Below, one piece after another: positions 38,216 to 52,255 of a stretch of 64,000 nucleotides of DNA. How positions within the stretch are numbered: the first letter of the stretch is position 1; every line of letters starts with the position of its first letter. The notes beneath the pieces were generated by a model. That model made no database searches. It saw only the letters and a list, made by a program, of their open reading frames with translations, and was not told the DNA's origin. Where the stretch lies: contig OZ059896.1 in assembly GCA_964057225.1 (NCBI GenBank), positions 19,650,501 to 19,714,500 on the forward strand, in the 5' to 3' direction. The translations under genes and the position numbers were made by a program. This stretch comes from Auanema rhodensis (lineage: Eukaryota; Nematoda; Chromadorea; Rhabditida; Rhabditidae).

Positions 38216-41200
38216 TTGAAAAATGATGCATTAGTGTATGTTGAGTTTCCATGTACACTCAACATTGCTTCCAAAAACATTTTGACAAAAATTTTTTCGA
38301 AAAATTTCAAAATAATTTAGCAAAAAGTAGATGTTTTTAGATTCCTTTTTTCAAGGCAAAGACGATGGACAATGTTATTCAACGAAAAAATTAATTCTTC
38401 AGGGTGAAAATCGAGGATATAAGTGTGAACTTATATCAGTTGATATCTCGGTGCATTTTTAAGCTAGCGCAAATCTGATAACACAGATCGACGCAGCTTA
38501 AAAATCCGCATCAAATGCACTATACTACATTGAGAAACGCTTAATACAAAAATTAGTTATGATCGTTTGAAAAATGATGCATTAGTGTATGTTGAGTTTC
38601 CATGTACACTCAACATTGCTTCCAAAAACATTTTGACAAAACTTTTTTCGAAAATTTTCAGAATAATTTAGCAAAAAGTAGATGTTTTTAGATTCCTTTT
38701 TTCAAGGCAAAGACGATGGACAATGTTATTCAACGAAAAAATTAATTCTTCAGGGTGAAAATCGAGGATATAAGTGTAAACTTATATCAGTTGATATCTC
38801 GGTGCACTTTTAAGCTAGCGCAAATCTGATAACACAGATCGACGCAGCTTAAAAATCCGCATCGAATGCACTATACTACATTGAGAAACGCTTAATACAA
38901 AAATTAGTTATGATCGTTTGAAAAATGATGCATTAGTGTATGTTGAGTTTCCATGTACACTCAACATTGCTTCCAAAAACATTTTGACAAAAATTTTTTC
39001 GAAAAATTTCAAAATAATTTAGCAAAAAGTAGATGTTTTTAGATTCCTTTTTTCAAGGCAAAGACGATGGACAATGTTATTCAACGAAAAAATTAATTCT
39101 TCAGGGTGAAAATCGAGGATATAAGTGTGAACTTATATCAGTTGATATCTCGGTGCATTTTTAAGCTAGCGCAAATCTGATAACACAGATCGACGCAGCT
39201 TAAAAATCCGCATCGAATGCACTATACTACATTGAGAAACGCTCAATACAAAAATTAGTTATGATCGTTTGAAAAATGATGCATTAGTGTATGTTGAGTT
39301 TCCGTGTACACTCAACATTGCTTCCAAAAACATTTTGACAAAAATTTTTTCGAAAAATTTCAAAATAATTTAGCAAAAAGTAGATGTTTTTAGATTCCTT
39401 TTTTCAAGGCAAAGACGATGGACAATGTTATTCAACGAAAAAATTAATTCTTCAGGGTGAAAATCGAGGATATAAGTGTAAACTTATATCAGTTGATATC
39501 TCGGTGCACTTTTAAGCTAGCGCAAATCTGATAACACAGATCGACGCAGCTTAAAAATCCGCATCGAATGCACTATACTACATTGAGAAACGCTTAATAC
39601 AAAAATTAGTTATGATCGTTTGAAAAATGATGCATTAGTGTATGTTGAGTTTCCATGTACACTCAACATTGCTTCCAAAAACATTTTGACAAAAATTTTT
39701 TCGAAAAATTTCAAAATAATTTAGCAAAAAGTAGATGTTTTTAGATTCCTTTTTTCAAGGCAAAGACGATGGACAATGTTATTCAACGAAAAATTTAATT
39801 CTTCAGGGTGAAAATCGAGGATATAAGTGTGAACTTATATCAGTTGATATCTCGGTGCATTTTTAAGCTAGCGCAAATCTGATAACACAGATCGACGCAG
39901 CTTAAAAATCCGCATCGAATGCACTACACTACATTGAGAAACGCTTAATACAAAAATTAGTTATGATCGTTTGAAAAATGATGCATTAGTGTATGTTGAG
40001 TTTCCATGTACACTCAACATTGCTTCCAAAAACATTTTGACAAAAATTTTTTCGAAAAATTTCAAAATATTTTAGCAAAAAGTAGATGTTTTTAGATTCC
40101 TTTCTTCAAGGCAAAGACGATGGACAATGTTATTCAACGAAAAAATTAATTCTTCAGGGTGAAAATCGAGGATATAAGTGTGAACTTATATCAGTTGATA
40201 TCTCGGTGCATTTTTAAGCTAGCGCAAATCTGATAACACAGATCGACGCAGCTTAAAAATCCGCATCGAATGCACTATACTACATTGAGAAACGCTTAAT
40301 ACAAAAATTAGTTATGATCGTTTGAAAAATGATGCATTAGTGTATGTTGAGTTTCCATGTACACTCAACATTGCTTCCAAAAACATTTTGACAAAAATTT
40401 TTTCGAAAAATTTCAAAATAATTTAGCAAAAAGTAGATGTTTTTAGATTCCTTTTTTCAAGGCAAAGACGATGGACAATGTTATTCAACGAAAAAATTAA
40501 TTCTTCAGGGTGAAAATCGAGGATATAAGTGTGAACTTATATCAGTTGATATCTCGGTGCATTTTTAAGCTAGCGCAAATCTGATAACACAGATCGACGC
40601 AGCTTAAAAATCCGCATCGAATGCACTATACTACATTGAGAAACGCTCAATACAAAAATTAGTTATGATCGTTTGAAAAATGATGCATTAGTGTATGTTG
40701 AGTTTCCGTGTACACTCAACATTGCTTCCAAAAACATTTTGACAAAAATTTTTTCGAAAAATTTCAAGATAATTTAGCAAAAAGTAGATGTTTTTAGATT
40801 CCTTTTTTCAAGGCAAAGACGATGGACAATGTTATTCAACGAAAAAATTAATTCTTCAGGGTGAAAATCGAGGATATAAGTGTAAACTTATATCAGTTGA
40901 TATCTCGGTGCACTTTTAAGCTAGCGCAAATCTGATAACACAGATCGACGCAGCTTAAAAATCCGCATCGAATGCACTATACTACATTGAGAAACGCTTA
41001 ATACAAAAATTAGTTATGATCGTTTGAAAAATGATGCATTAGTGTATGTTGAGTTTCCATGTACACTCAACATTGCTTCCAAAAACATTTTGACAAAAAT
41101 TTTTTCGAAAAATTTCAAAATAATTTAGCAAAAAGTAGATGTTTTTAGATTCCTTTTTTCAAGGCAAAGACGATGGACAATGTTATTCAACGAAAAAATT

Positions 41201-44200
41201 AATTCTTCAGGGTGAAAATCGAGGATATAAGTGTGAACTTATATCAGTTGATATCTCGGTGCATTTTTAAGCTAGCGCAAATCTGATAACACAGATCGAC
41301 GCAGCTTAAAAATCCGCATCGAATGCACTACACTACATTGAGAAACGCTTAATACAAAAATTAGTTATGATCGTTTGAAAAATGATGCATTAGTGTATGT
41401 TGAGTTTCCATGTACACTCAACATTGCTTCCAAAAACATTTTGACAAAAATTTTTTCGAAAAATTTCAAAATATTTTAGCAAAAAGTAGATGTTTTTAGA
41501 TTCCTTTTTTCAAGGCAAAGACGATGGACAATGTTATTCAACGAAAAAATTAATTCTTCAGGGTGAAAATCGAGGATATAAGTGTAAACTTATATCAGTT
41601 GATATCTCGGTGCACTTTTAAGCTAGCGCAAATCTGATAACACAGATCGACGCAGCTTAAAAATCCGCATCGAATGCACTATACTACATTGAGAAACGCT
41701 TAATACAAAAATTAGTTATGATCGTTTGAAAAATGATGCATTAGTGTATGTTGAGTTTCCATGTACACTCAACATTGCTTCCAAAAACATTTTGACAAAA
41801 ATTTTTTCGAAAAATTTCAAAATAATTTAGCAAAAAGTAGATGTTTTTAGATTCCTTTTTTCAAGGCAAAGACGATGGACAATGTTATTCAACGAAAAAA
41901 TTAATTCTTCAGGGTGAAAATCGAGGATATAAGTGTGAACTTATATCAGTTGATATCTCGGTGCATTTTTAAGCTAGCGCAAATCTGATAACACAGATCG
42001 ACGCAGCTTAAAAATCCGCATCGAATGCACTATACTACATTGAGAAACGCTCAATACAAAAATTAGTTATGATCGTTTGAAAAATGATGCATTAGTGTAT
42101 GTTGAGTTTCCGTGTACACTCAACATTGCTTCCAAAAACATTTTGACAAAAATTTTTTCGAAAAATTTCAGAATAATTTAGCAAAAAGTAGATGTTTTTA
42201 GATTCCTTTTTTCAAGGCAAAGACGATGGACAATGTTATTCAACGAAAAAATTAATTCTTCAGGGTGAAAATCGAGGATATAAGTGTAAACTTATATCAG
42301 TTGATATCTCGGTGCACTTTTAAGCTAGCGCAAATCTGATAACACAGATCGACGCAGCTTAAAAATCCGCATCGAATGCACTATACTACATTGAGAAACG
42401 CTCAATACAAAAATTAGTTATGATCGTTTGAAAAATGATGCATTAGTGTATGTTGAGTTTCCGTGTACACTCAACATTGCTTCCAAAAACATTTTGACAA
42501 AAATTTTTTCGAAAAATTTCAAGATAATTTAGCAAAAAGTAGATGTTTTTAGATTCCTTTTTTCAAGGCAAAGACGATGGACAATGTTATTCAACGAAAA
42601 AATTAATTCTTCAGGGTGAAAATCGAGGATATAAGTGTAAACTTATATCAGTTGATATCTCGGTGCACTTTTAAGCTAGCGCAAATCTGATAACACAGAT
42701 CGACGCAGCTTAAAAATCCGCATCGAATGCACTATACTACATTGAGAAACGCTTAATACAAAAATTAGTTATGATCGTTTGAAAAATGATGCATTAGTGT
42801 ATGTTGAGTTTCCATGTACACTCAACATTGCTTCCAAAAACATTTTGACAAAAATTTTTTCGAAAAATTTCAAAATAATTTAGCAAAAAGTAGATGTTTT
42901 TAGATTCCTTTTTTCAAGGCAAAGACGATGGACAATGTTATTCAACGAAAAAAATAATTCTTCAGGGTGAAAATCGAGGATATAAGTGTGAACTTATATC
43001 AGTTGATATCTCGGTGCATTTTTAAGCTAGCGCAAATCTGATAACACAGATCGACGCAGCTTAAAAATCCGCATCGAATGCACTATACTACATTGAGAAA
43101 CGCTCAATACAAAAATTAGTTATGATCGTTTGAAAAATGATGCATTAGTGTATGTTGAGTTTCCGTGTACACTCAACATTGCTTCCAAAAACATTTTGAC
43201 AAAAATTTTTTCGAAAAATTTCAAGATAATTTAGCAAAAAGTAGATGTTTTTAGATTCCTTTTTTCAAGGCAAAGACGATGGACAATGTTATTCAACGAA
43301 AAAATTAATTCTTCAGGGTGAAAATCGAGGATATAAGTGTAAACTTATATCAGTTGATATCTCGGTGCACTTTTAAGCTAGCGCAAATCTGATAACACAG
43401 ATCGACGCAGCTTAAAAATCCGCATCGAATGCACTATACTACATTGAGAAACGCTTAATACAAAAATTAGTTATGATCGTTTGAAAAATGATGCATTAGT
43501 GTATGTTGAGTTTCCATGTACACTCAACATTGCTTCCAAAAACATTTTGACAAAAATTTTTTCGAAAAATTTCAAAATAATTTAGCAAAAAGTAGATGTT
43601 TTTAGATTCCTTTTTTCAAGGCAAAGACGATGGACAATGTTATTCAACGAAAAAATTAATTCTTCAGGGTGAAAATCGAGGATATAAGTGTGAACTTATA
43701 TCAGTTGATATCTCGGTGCATTTTTAAGCTAGCGCAAATCTGATAACACAGATCGACGCAGCTTAAAAATCCGCATCGAATGCACTACACTACATTGAGA
43801 AACGCTTAATACAAAAATTAGTTATGATCGTTTGAAAAATGATGCATTAGTGTATGTTGAGTTTCCATGTACACTCAACATTGCTTCCAAAAACATTTTG
43901 ACAAAAATTTTTTCGAAAAATTTCAAAATATTTTAGCAAAAAGTAGATGTTTTTAGATTCCTTTTTTCAAGGCAAAGACGATGGACAATGTTATTCAACG
44001 AAAAAATTAATTCTTCAGGGTGAAAATCGAGGATATAAGTGTGAACTTATATCAGTTGATATCTCGGTGCATTTTTAAGCTAGCGCAAATCTGATAACAC
44101 AGATCGACGCAGCTTAAAAATCCGCATCGAATGCACTATACTACATTGAGAAACGCTCAATACAAAAATTAGTTATGATCGTTTGAAAAATGATGCATTA

Positions 44201-45586
44201 GTGTATGTTGAGTTTCCGTGTACACTCAACATTGCTTCCAAAAACATTTTGACAAAAATTTTTTCGAAAAATTTCAAAATAATTTAGCAAAAAGTAGATG
44301 TTTTTAGATTCCTTTTTTCAAGGCAAAGACGATGGACAATGTTATTCAACGAAAAAATTAATTCTTCAGGGTGAAAATCGAGGATATAAGTGTGAACTTA
44401 TATCAGTTGATATCTCGGTGCATTTTTAAGCTAGCGCAAATCTGATAACACAGATCGACGCAGCTTAAAAATCCGCATCGAATGCACTATACTACATTGA
44501 GAAACGCTCAATACAAAAATTAGTTATGATCGTTTGAAAAATGATGCATTAGTGTATGTTGAGTTTCCGTGTACACTCAACATTGCTTCCAAAAACATTT
44601 TGACAAAAATTTTTTCGAAAAATTTCAGAATAATTTAGCAAAAAGTAGATGTTTTTAGATTCCTTTTTTCAAGGCAAAGACGATGGACAATGTTATTCAA
44701 CGAAAAAATTAATTCTTCAGGGTGAAAATCGAGGATATAAGTGTAAACTTATATCAGTTGATATCTCGGTGCACTTTTAAGCTAGCGCAAATCTGATAAC
44801 ACAGATCGACGCAGCTTAAAAATCCGCATCGAATGCACTATACTACATTGAGAAACGCTCAATACAAAAATTAGTTATGATCGTTTGAAAAATGATGCAT
44901 TAGTGTATGTTGAGTTTCCATGTACACTCAACATTGCTTCCAAAAACATTTTGACAAAAATTTTTTCGAAAAATTTCAAAATAATTTAGCAAAAAGTAGA
45001 TGTTTTTAGATTCCTTTTTTCAAGGCAAAGACGATGGACAATGTTATTCAACGAAAAAATTAATTCTTCAGGGTGAAAATCGAGGATATAAGTGTGAACT
45101 TATATCAGTTGATATCTCGGTGCATTTTTAAGCTAGCGCAAATCTGATAACACAGATCGACGCAGCTTAAAAATCCGCATCGAATGCACTACACTACATT
45201 GAGAAACGCTTAATACAAAAATTAGTTATGATCGTTTGAAAAATGATGCATTAGTGTATGTTGAGTTTCCATGTACACTCAACATTGCTTCCAAAAACAT
45301 TTTGACAAAAATTTTTTCGAAAAATTTCAAAATATTTTAGCAAAAAGTAGATGTTTTTAGATTCCTTTTTTCAAGGTAAAGACGATGGACAATGTTATTC
45401 AACGAAAAAATTAATTCTTCAGGGTGAAAATCGAGGATATAAGTGTGAACTTATATCAGTTGATATCTCGGTGCATTTTTAAGCTAGCGCAAATCTGATA
45501 ACACAGATCGACGCAGCTTAAAAATCCGCATCGAATGCACTATACTACATTGAGAAACGCTCAATACAAAAATTAGTTATGATCGT

Positions 45587-48500
45587 TTGAAAAATGATGC
45601 ATTAGTGTATGTTGAGTTTCCGTGTACACTCAACATTGCTTCCAAAAACATTTTGACAAAAATTTTTTCGAAAAATTTCAGAATAATTTAGCAAAAAGTA
45701 GATGTTTTTAGATTCCTTTTTTCAAGGCAAAGACGATGGACAATGTTATTCAACGAAAAAATTAATTCTTCAGGGTGAAAATCGAGGATATAAGTGTAAA
45801 CTTATATCAGTTGATATCTCGGTGCACTTTTAAGCTAGCGCAAATCTGATAACACAGATCGACGCAGCTTAAAAATCCGCATCGAATGCACTATACTACA
45901 TTGAGAAACGCTTAATACAAAAATTAGTTATGATCGTTTGAAAAATGATGCATTAGTGTATGTTGAGTTTCCATGTACACTCAACATTGCTTCCAAAAAC
46001 ATTTTGACAAAAATTTTTTCGAAAAATTTCAAAATAATTTAGCAAAAAGTAGATGTTTTTAGATTCCTTTTTTCAAGGCAAAGACGATGGACAATGTTAT
46101 TCAACGAAAAAATTAATTCTTCAGGGTGAAAATCGAGGATATAAGTGTGAACTTATATCAGTTGATATCTCGGTGCATTTTTAAGCTAGCGCAAATCTCA
46201 TAACACAGATCGACGCAGCTTAAAATTCCGCATCGAATGCACTATACTACATCGAGAAACGCTTAATACAAAAATTAGTTATGATCGTTTGAAAAATGAT
46301 GCATTAGTGTATGTTGAGTTTCCATGTACACTCAACATTGCTTCCAAAAACATTTTGACAAAAATTTTTTCGAAAAATTTCAAAATAATTCAGCAAAAAG
46401 TAGATGTTTTTAGATTCCTTTTTTCAAGGCAAAGACGATGGACAATGTTATTCAACGAAAAAATTAATTCTTCAGGGTGAAAATCGAGGATATAAGTGTG
46501 AACTTATATCAGTTGATATCTCGGTGCATTTTTAAGCTAGCGCAAATCTGATAACACAGATCGACGCAGCTTAAAAATCCGCATCAAATGCACTATACTA
46601 CATTGAGAAACGCTTAATACAAAAATTAGTTATGATCGTTTGAAAAATGATGCATTAGTGTATGTTGAGTTTCCATGTACACTCAACATTGCTTCCAAAA
46701 ACATTTTGACAAAACTTTTTTCGAAAATTTTCAGAATAATTTAGCAAAAAGTAGATGTTTTTAGATTCCTTTCTTCAAGGCAAAGACGATGGACAATGTT
46801 ATTCAACGAAAAAATTAATTCTTCAGGGTGAAAATCGAGGATATAAGTGTGAACTTATATCAGTTGATATCTCGGTGCATTTTTAAGCTAGCGCAAATCT
46901 GATAACACAGATCGACGCAGCTTAAAAATCCGCATCGAATGCACTATACTACATTGAGAAACGCTTAATACAAAAATTAGTTATGATCGTTTGAAAAATG
47001 ATGCATTAGTGTATGTTGAGTTTCCATGTACACTCAACATTGCTTCCAAAAACATTTTGACAAAAATTTTTTCGAAAAATTTCAAAATAATTTAGCAAAA
47101 AGTAGATGTTTTTAGATTCCTTTCTTCAAGGCAAAGACGATGGACAATGTTATTCAACGAAAAAATTAATTCTTCAGGGTGAAAATCGAGGATATAAGTG
47201 TAAACTTATATCAGTTGATATCTCGGTGCACTTTTAAGCTAGCGCAAATCTGATAACACAGATCGACGCAGCTTAAAAATCCGCATCGAATGCACTATAC
47301 TACATTGAGAAACGCTTAATACAAAAATTAGTTATGATCGTTTGAAAAATGATGCATTAGTGTATGTTGAGTTTCCATGTACACTCAACATTGCTTCCAA
47401 AAACATTTTGACAAAAATTTTTTCGAAAAATTTCAAAATAATTTAGCAAAAAGTAGATGTTTTTAGATTCCTTTTTTCAAGGCAAAGACGATGGACAATG
47501 TTATTCAACGAAAAAATTAATTCTTCAGGGTGAAAATCGAGGATATAAGTGTGAACTTATATCAGTTGATATCTCGGTGCATTTTTAAGCTAGCGCAAAT
47601 CTGATAACACAGATCGACGCAGCTTAAAAATCCGCATCGAATGCACTATACTACATTGAGAAACGCTCAATACAAAAATTAGTTATGATCGTTTGAAAAA
47701 TGATGCATTAGTGTATGTTGAGTTTCCGTGTACACTCAACATTGCTTCCAAAAACATTTTGACAAAAATTTTTTCGAAAAATTTCAAAATAATTTAGCAA
47801 AAAGTAGATGTTTTTAGATTCCTTTTTTCAAGGCAAAGACGATGGACAATGTTATTCAACGAAAAAATTAATTCTTCAGGGTGAAAATCGAGGATATAAG
47901 TGTAAACTTATATCAGTTGATATCTCGGTGCACTTTTAAGCTAGCGCAAATCTGATAACACAGATCGACGCAGCTTAAAAATCCGCATCGAATGCACTAT
48001 ACTACATTGAGAAACGCTTAATACAAAAATTAGTTATGATCGTTTGAAAAATGATGCATTAGTGTATGTTGAGTTTCCATGTACACTCAACATTGCTTCC
48101 AAAAACATTTTGACAAAAATTTTTTCGAAAAATTTCAAAATAATTTAGCAAAAAGTAGATGTTTTTAGATTCCTTTTTTCAAGGCAAAGACGATGGACAA
48201 TGTTATTCAACGAAAAAATTAATTCTTCAGGGTGAAAATCGAGGATATAAGTGTGAACTTATATCAGTTGATATCTCGGTGCATTTGTAAGCTAGCGCAA
48301 ATCTGATAACACAGATCGACGCAGCTTAAAAATCCGCATCGAATGCACTACACTACATTGAGAAACGCTTAATACAAAAATTAGTTATGATCGTTTGAAA
48401 AATGATGCATTAGTGTATGTTGAGTTTCCATGTACACTCAACATTGCTTCCAAAAACATTTTGACAAAAATTTTTTCGAAAAATTTCAAAATATTTTAGC

Positions 48501-51500
48501 AAAAAGTAGATGTTTTTAGATTCCTTTCTTCAAGGCAAAGACGATGGACAATGTTATTCAACGAAAAAATTAATTCTTCAGGGTGAAAATCGAGGATATA
48601 AGTGTGAACTTATATCAGTTGATATCTCGGTGCATTTTTAAGCTAGCGCAAATCTGATAACACAGATCGACGCAGCTTAAAAATCCGCATCGAATGCACT
48701 ATACTACATTGAGAAACGCTTAATACAAAAATTAGTTATGATCGTTTGAAAAATGATGCATTAGTGTATGTTGAGTTTCCATGTACACTCAACATTGCTT
48801 CCAAAAACATTTTGACAAAAATTTTTTCGAAAAATTTCAAAATAATTTAGCAAAAAGTAGATGTTTTTAGATTCCTTTTTTCAAGGCAAAGACGATGGAC
48901 AATGTTATTCAACGAAAAAATTAATTCTTCAGGGTGAAAATCGAGGATATAAGTGTAAACTTATATCAGTTGATATCTCGGTGCACTTTTAAGCTAGCGC
49001 AAATCTGATAACACAGATCGACGCAGCTTAAAAATCCGCATCGAATGCACTATACTACATTGAGAAACGCTTAATACAAAAATTAGTTATGATCGTTTGA
49101 AAAATGATGCATTAGTGTATGTTGAGTTTCCGTGTACACTCAACATTGCTTCCAAAAACATTTTGACAAAAATTTTTTCGAAAAATTTCAAGATAATTTA
49201 GCAAAAAGTAGATGTTTTTAGATTCCTTTTTTCAAGGCAAAGACGATGGACAATGTTATTCAACGAAAAAATTAATTCTTCAGGGTGAAAATCGAGGATA
49301 TAAGTGTAAACTTATATCAGTTGATATCTCGGTGCACTTTTAAGCTAGCGCAAATCTGATAACACAGATCGACGCAGCTTAAAAATCCGCATCGAATGCA
49401 CTATACTACATTGAGAAACGCTTAATACAAAAATTAGTTATGATCGTTTGAAAAATGATGCATTAGTGTATGTTGAGTTTCCATGTACACTCAACATTGC
49501 TTCCAAAAACATTTTGACAAAAATTTTTTCGAAAAATTTCAAAATAATTTAGCAAAAAGTAGATGTTTTTAGATTCCTTTTTTCAAGGCAAAGACGATGG
49601 ACAATGTTATTCAACGAAAAAATTAATTCTTCAGGGTGAAAATCGAGGATATAAGTGTGAACTTATATCAGTTGATATCTCGGTGCATTTTTAAGCTAGC
49701 GCAAATCTGATAACACAGATCGACGCAGCTTAAAAATCCGCATCGAATGCACTATACTACATTGAGAAACGCTCAATACAAAAATTAGTTATGATCGTTT
49801 GAAAAATGATGCATTAGTGTATGTTGAGTTTCCGTGTACACTCAACATTGCTTCCAAAAACATTTTGACAAAAATTTTTTCGAAAAATTTCAAGATAATT
49901 TAGCAAAAAGTAGATGTTTTTAGATTCCTTTTTTCAAGGCAAAGACGATGGACAATGTTATTCAACGAAAAAATTAATTCTTCAGGGTGAAAATCGAGGA
50001 TATAAGTGTAAACTTATATCAGTTGATATCTCGGTGCACTTTTAAGCTAGCGCAAATCTGATAACACAGATCGACGCAGCTTAAAAATCCGCATCGAATG
50101 CACTATACTACATTGAGAAACGCTTAATACAAAAATTAGTTATGATCGTTTGAAAAATGATGCATTAGTGTATGTTGAGTTTCCATGTACACTCAACATT
50201 GCTTCCAAAAACATTTTGACAAAAATTTTTTCGAAAAATTTCAAAATAATTTAGCAAAAAGTAGATGTTTTTAGATTCCTTTTTTCAAGGCAAAGACGAT
50301 GGACAATGTTATTCAACGAAAAAATTAATTCTTCAGGGTGAAAATCGAGGATATAAGTGTGAACTTATATCAGTTGATATCTCGGTGCATTTTTAAGCTA
50401 GCGCAAATCTGATAACACAGATCGACGCAGCTTAAAAATCCGCATCGAATGCACTACACTACATTGAGAAACGCTTAATACAAAAATTAGTTATGATCGT
50501 TTGAAAAATGATGCATTAGTGTATGTTGAGTTTCCATGTACACTCAACATTGCTTCCAAAAACATTTTGACAAAAATTTTTTCGAAAAATTTCAAAATAT
50601 TTTAGCAAAAAGTAGATGTTTTTAGATTCCTTTTTTCAAGGCAAAGACGATGGACAATGTTATTCAACGAAAAAATTAATTCTTCAGGGTGAAAATCGAG
50701 GATATAAGTGTAAACTTATATCAGTTGATATCTCGGTGCACTTTTAAGCTAGCGCAAATCTGATAACACAGATCGACGCAGCTTAAAAATCCGCATCGAA
50801 TGCACTATACTACATTGAGAAACGCTTAATACAAAAATTAGTTATGATCGTTTGAAAAATGATGCATTAGTGTATGTTGAGTTTCCATGTACACTCAACA
50901 TTGCTTCCAAAAACATTTTGACAAAAATTTTTTCGAAAAATTTCAGAATAATTTAGCAAAAAGTAGATGTTTTTAGATTCCTTTTTTCAAGGCAAAGACG
51001 ATGGACAATGTTATTCAACGAAAAAATTAATTCTTCAGGGTGAAAATCGAGGATATAAGTGTGAACTTATATCAGTTGATATCTCGGTGCATTTTTAAGC
51101 TAGCGCAAATCTGATAACACAGATCGACGCAGCTTAAAAATCCGCATCGAATGCACTATACTACATTGAGAAACGCTCAATACAAAAATTAGTTATGATC
51201 GTTTGAAAAATGATGCATTAGTGTATGTTGAGTTTCCGTGTACACTCAACATTGCTTCCAAAAACATTTTGACAAAAATTTTTTCGAAAAATTTCAGAAT
51301 AATTTAGCAAAAAGTAGATGTTTTTAGATTCCTTTTTTCAAGGCAAAGACGATGGACAATGTTATTCAACGAAAAAATTAATTCTTCAGGGTGAAAATCG
51401 AGGATATAAGTGTAAACTTATATCAGTTGATATCTCGGTGCACTTTTAAGCTAGCGCAAATCTGATAACACAGATCGACGCAGCTTAAAAATCCGCATCG

Positions 51501-52255
51501 AATGCACTATACTACATTGAGAAACGCTTAATACAAAAATTAGTTATGATCGTTTGAAAAATGATGCATTAGTGTATGTTGAGTTTCCATGTACACTCAA
51601 CATTGCTTCCAAAAACATTTTGACAAAAATTTTTTCGAAAAATTTCAAAATAATTTAGCAAAAAGTAGATGTTTTTAGATTCCTTTTTTCAAGGCAAAGA
51701 CGATGGACAATGTTATTCAACGAAAAAATTAATTCTTCAGGGTGAAAATCGAGGATATAAGTGTGAACTTATATCAGTTGATATCTCGGTGCATTTTTAA
51801 GCTAGCGCAAATCTCATAACACAGATCGACGCAGCTTAAAATTCCGCATCGAATGCACTATACTACATCGAGAAACGCTTAATACAAAAATTAGTTATGA
51901 TCGTTTGAAAAATGATGCATTAGTGTATGTTGAGTTTCCATGTACACTCAACATTGCTTCCAAAAACATTTTGACAAAAATTTTTTCGAAAAATTTCAAA
52001 ATAATTCAGCAAAAAGTAGATGTTTTTAGATTCCTTTTTTCAAGGCAAAGACGATGGACAATGTTATTCAACGAAAAAATTAATTCTTCAGGGTGAAAAT
52101 CGAGGATATAAGTGTGAACTTATATCAGTTGATATATCGGTGCATTTTTAAGCTAGCGCAAATCTGATAACACAGATCGACGCAGCTTAAAAATCCGCAT
52201 CGAATGCACTATACTACATTGAGAAACGCTTAATACAAAAATTAGTTATGATCGT
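45587..52255 (+). repeat. 3-monomer duplication: 45587-46639 repeated at 51203-52255 (offset 5616 bp)
   Basis: A 36G/95G unit, a unit with the linked changes 262C, 289T and 316C, and a unit with CAG at codon 35 occur in the same order 16 monomers apart. The copies then diverge: 298A follows in the first CAG unit, while the second has 232A. The 262C/289T/316C haplotype occurs again just upstream of later CAG units. Confidence 0.78.

Larger units (their letters stand above)
24176..51553 (+). repeat. Domain III: recurring cassette marked by 327C, 36G, 308C and 100T
   Basis: The most frequent motif here is a run of four monomers: 212G with 327C; 36G with 212A/241C; 212G with 308C; 100T, often with 134C. 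Units with 100T (AATATTTTAG) start at 27335, 29090, 32951, 37163, 39971, 41375, 43832, 45236, 48395 and 50501, each preceded by a 308C unit. Spacing between cassettes varies from 4 to 12 monomers, with extra 36G units carrying 95G or 96G variants added, mainly after 40.6 kb. The structure is HOR-like but irregular. Confidence 0.8.
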
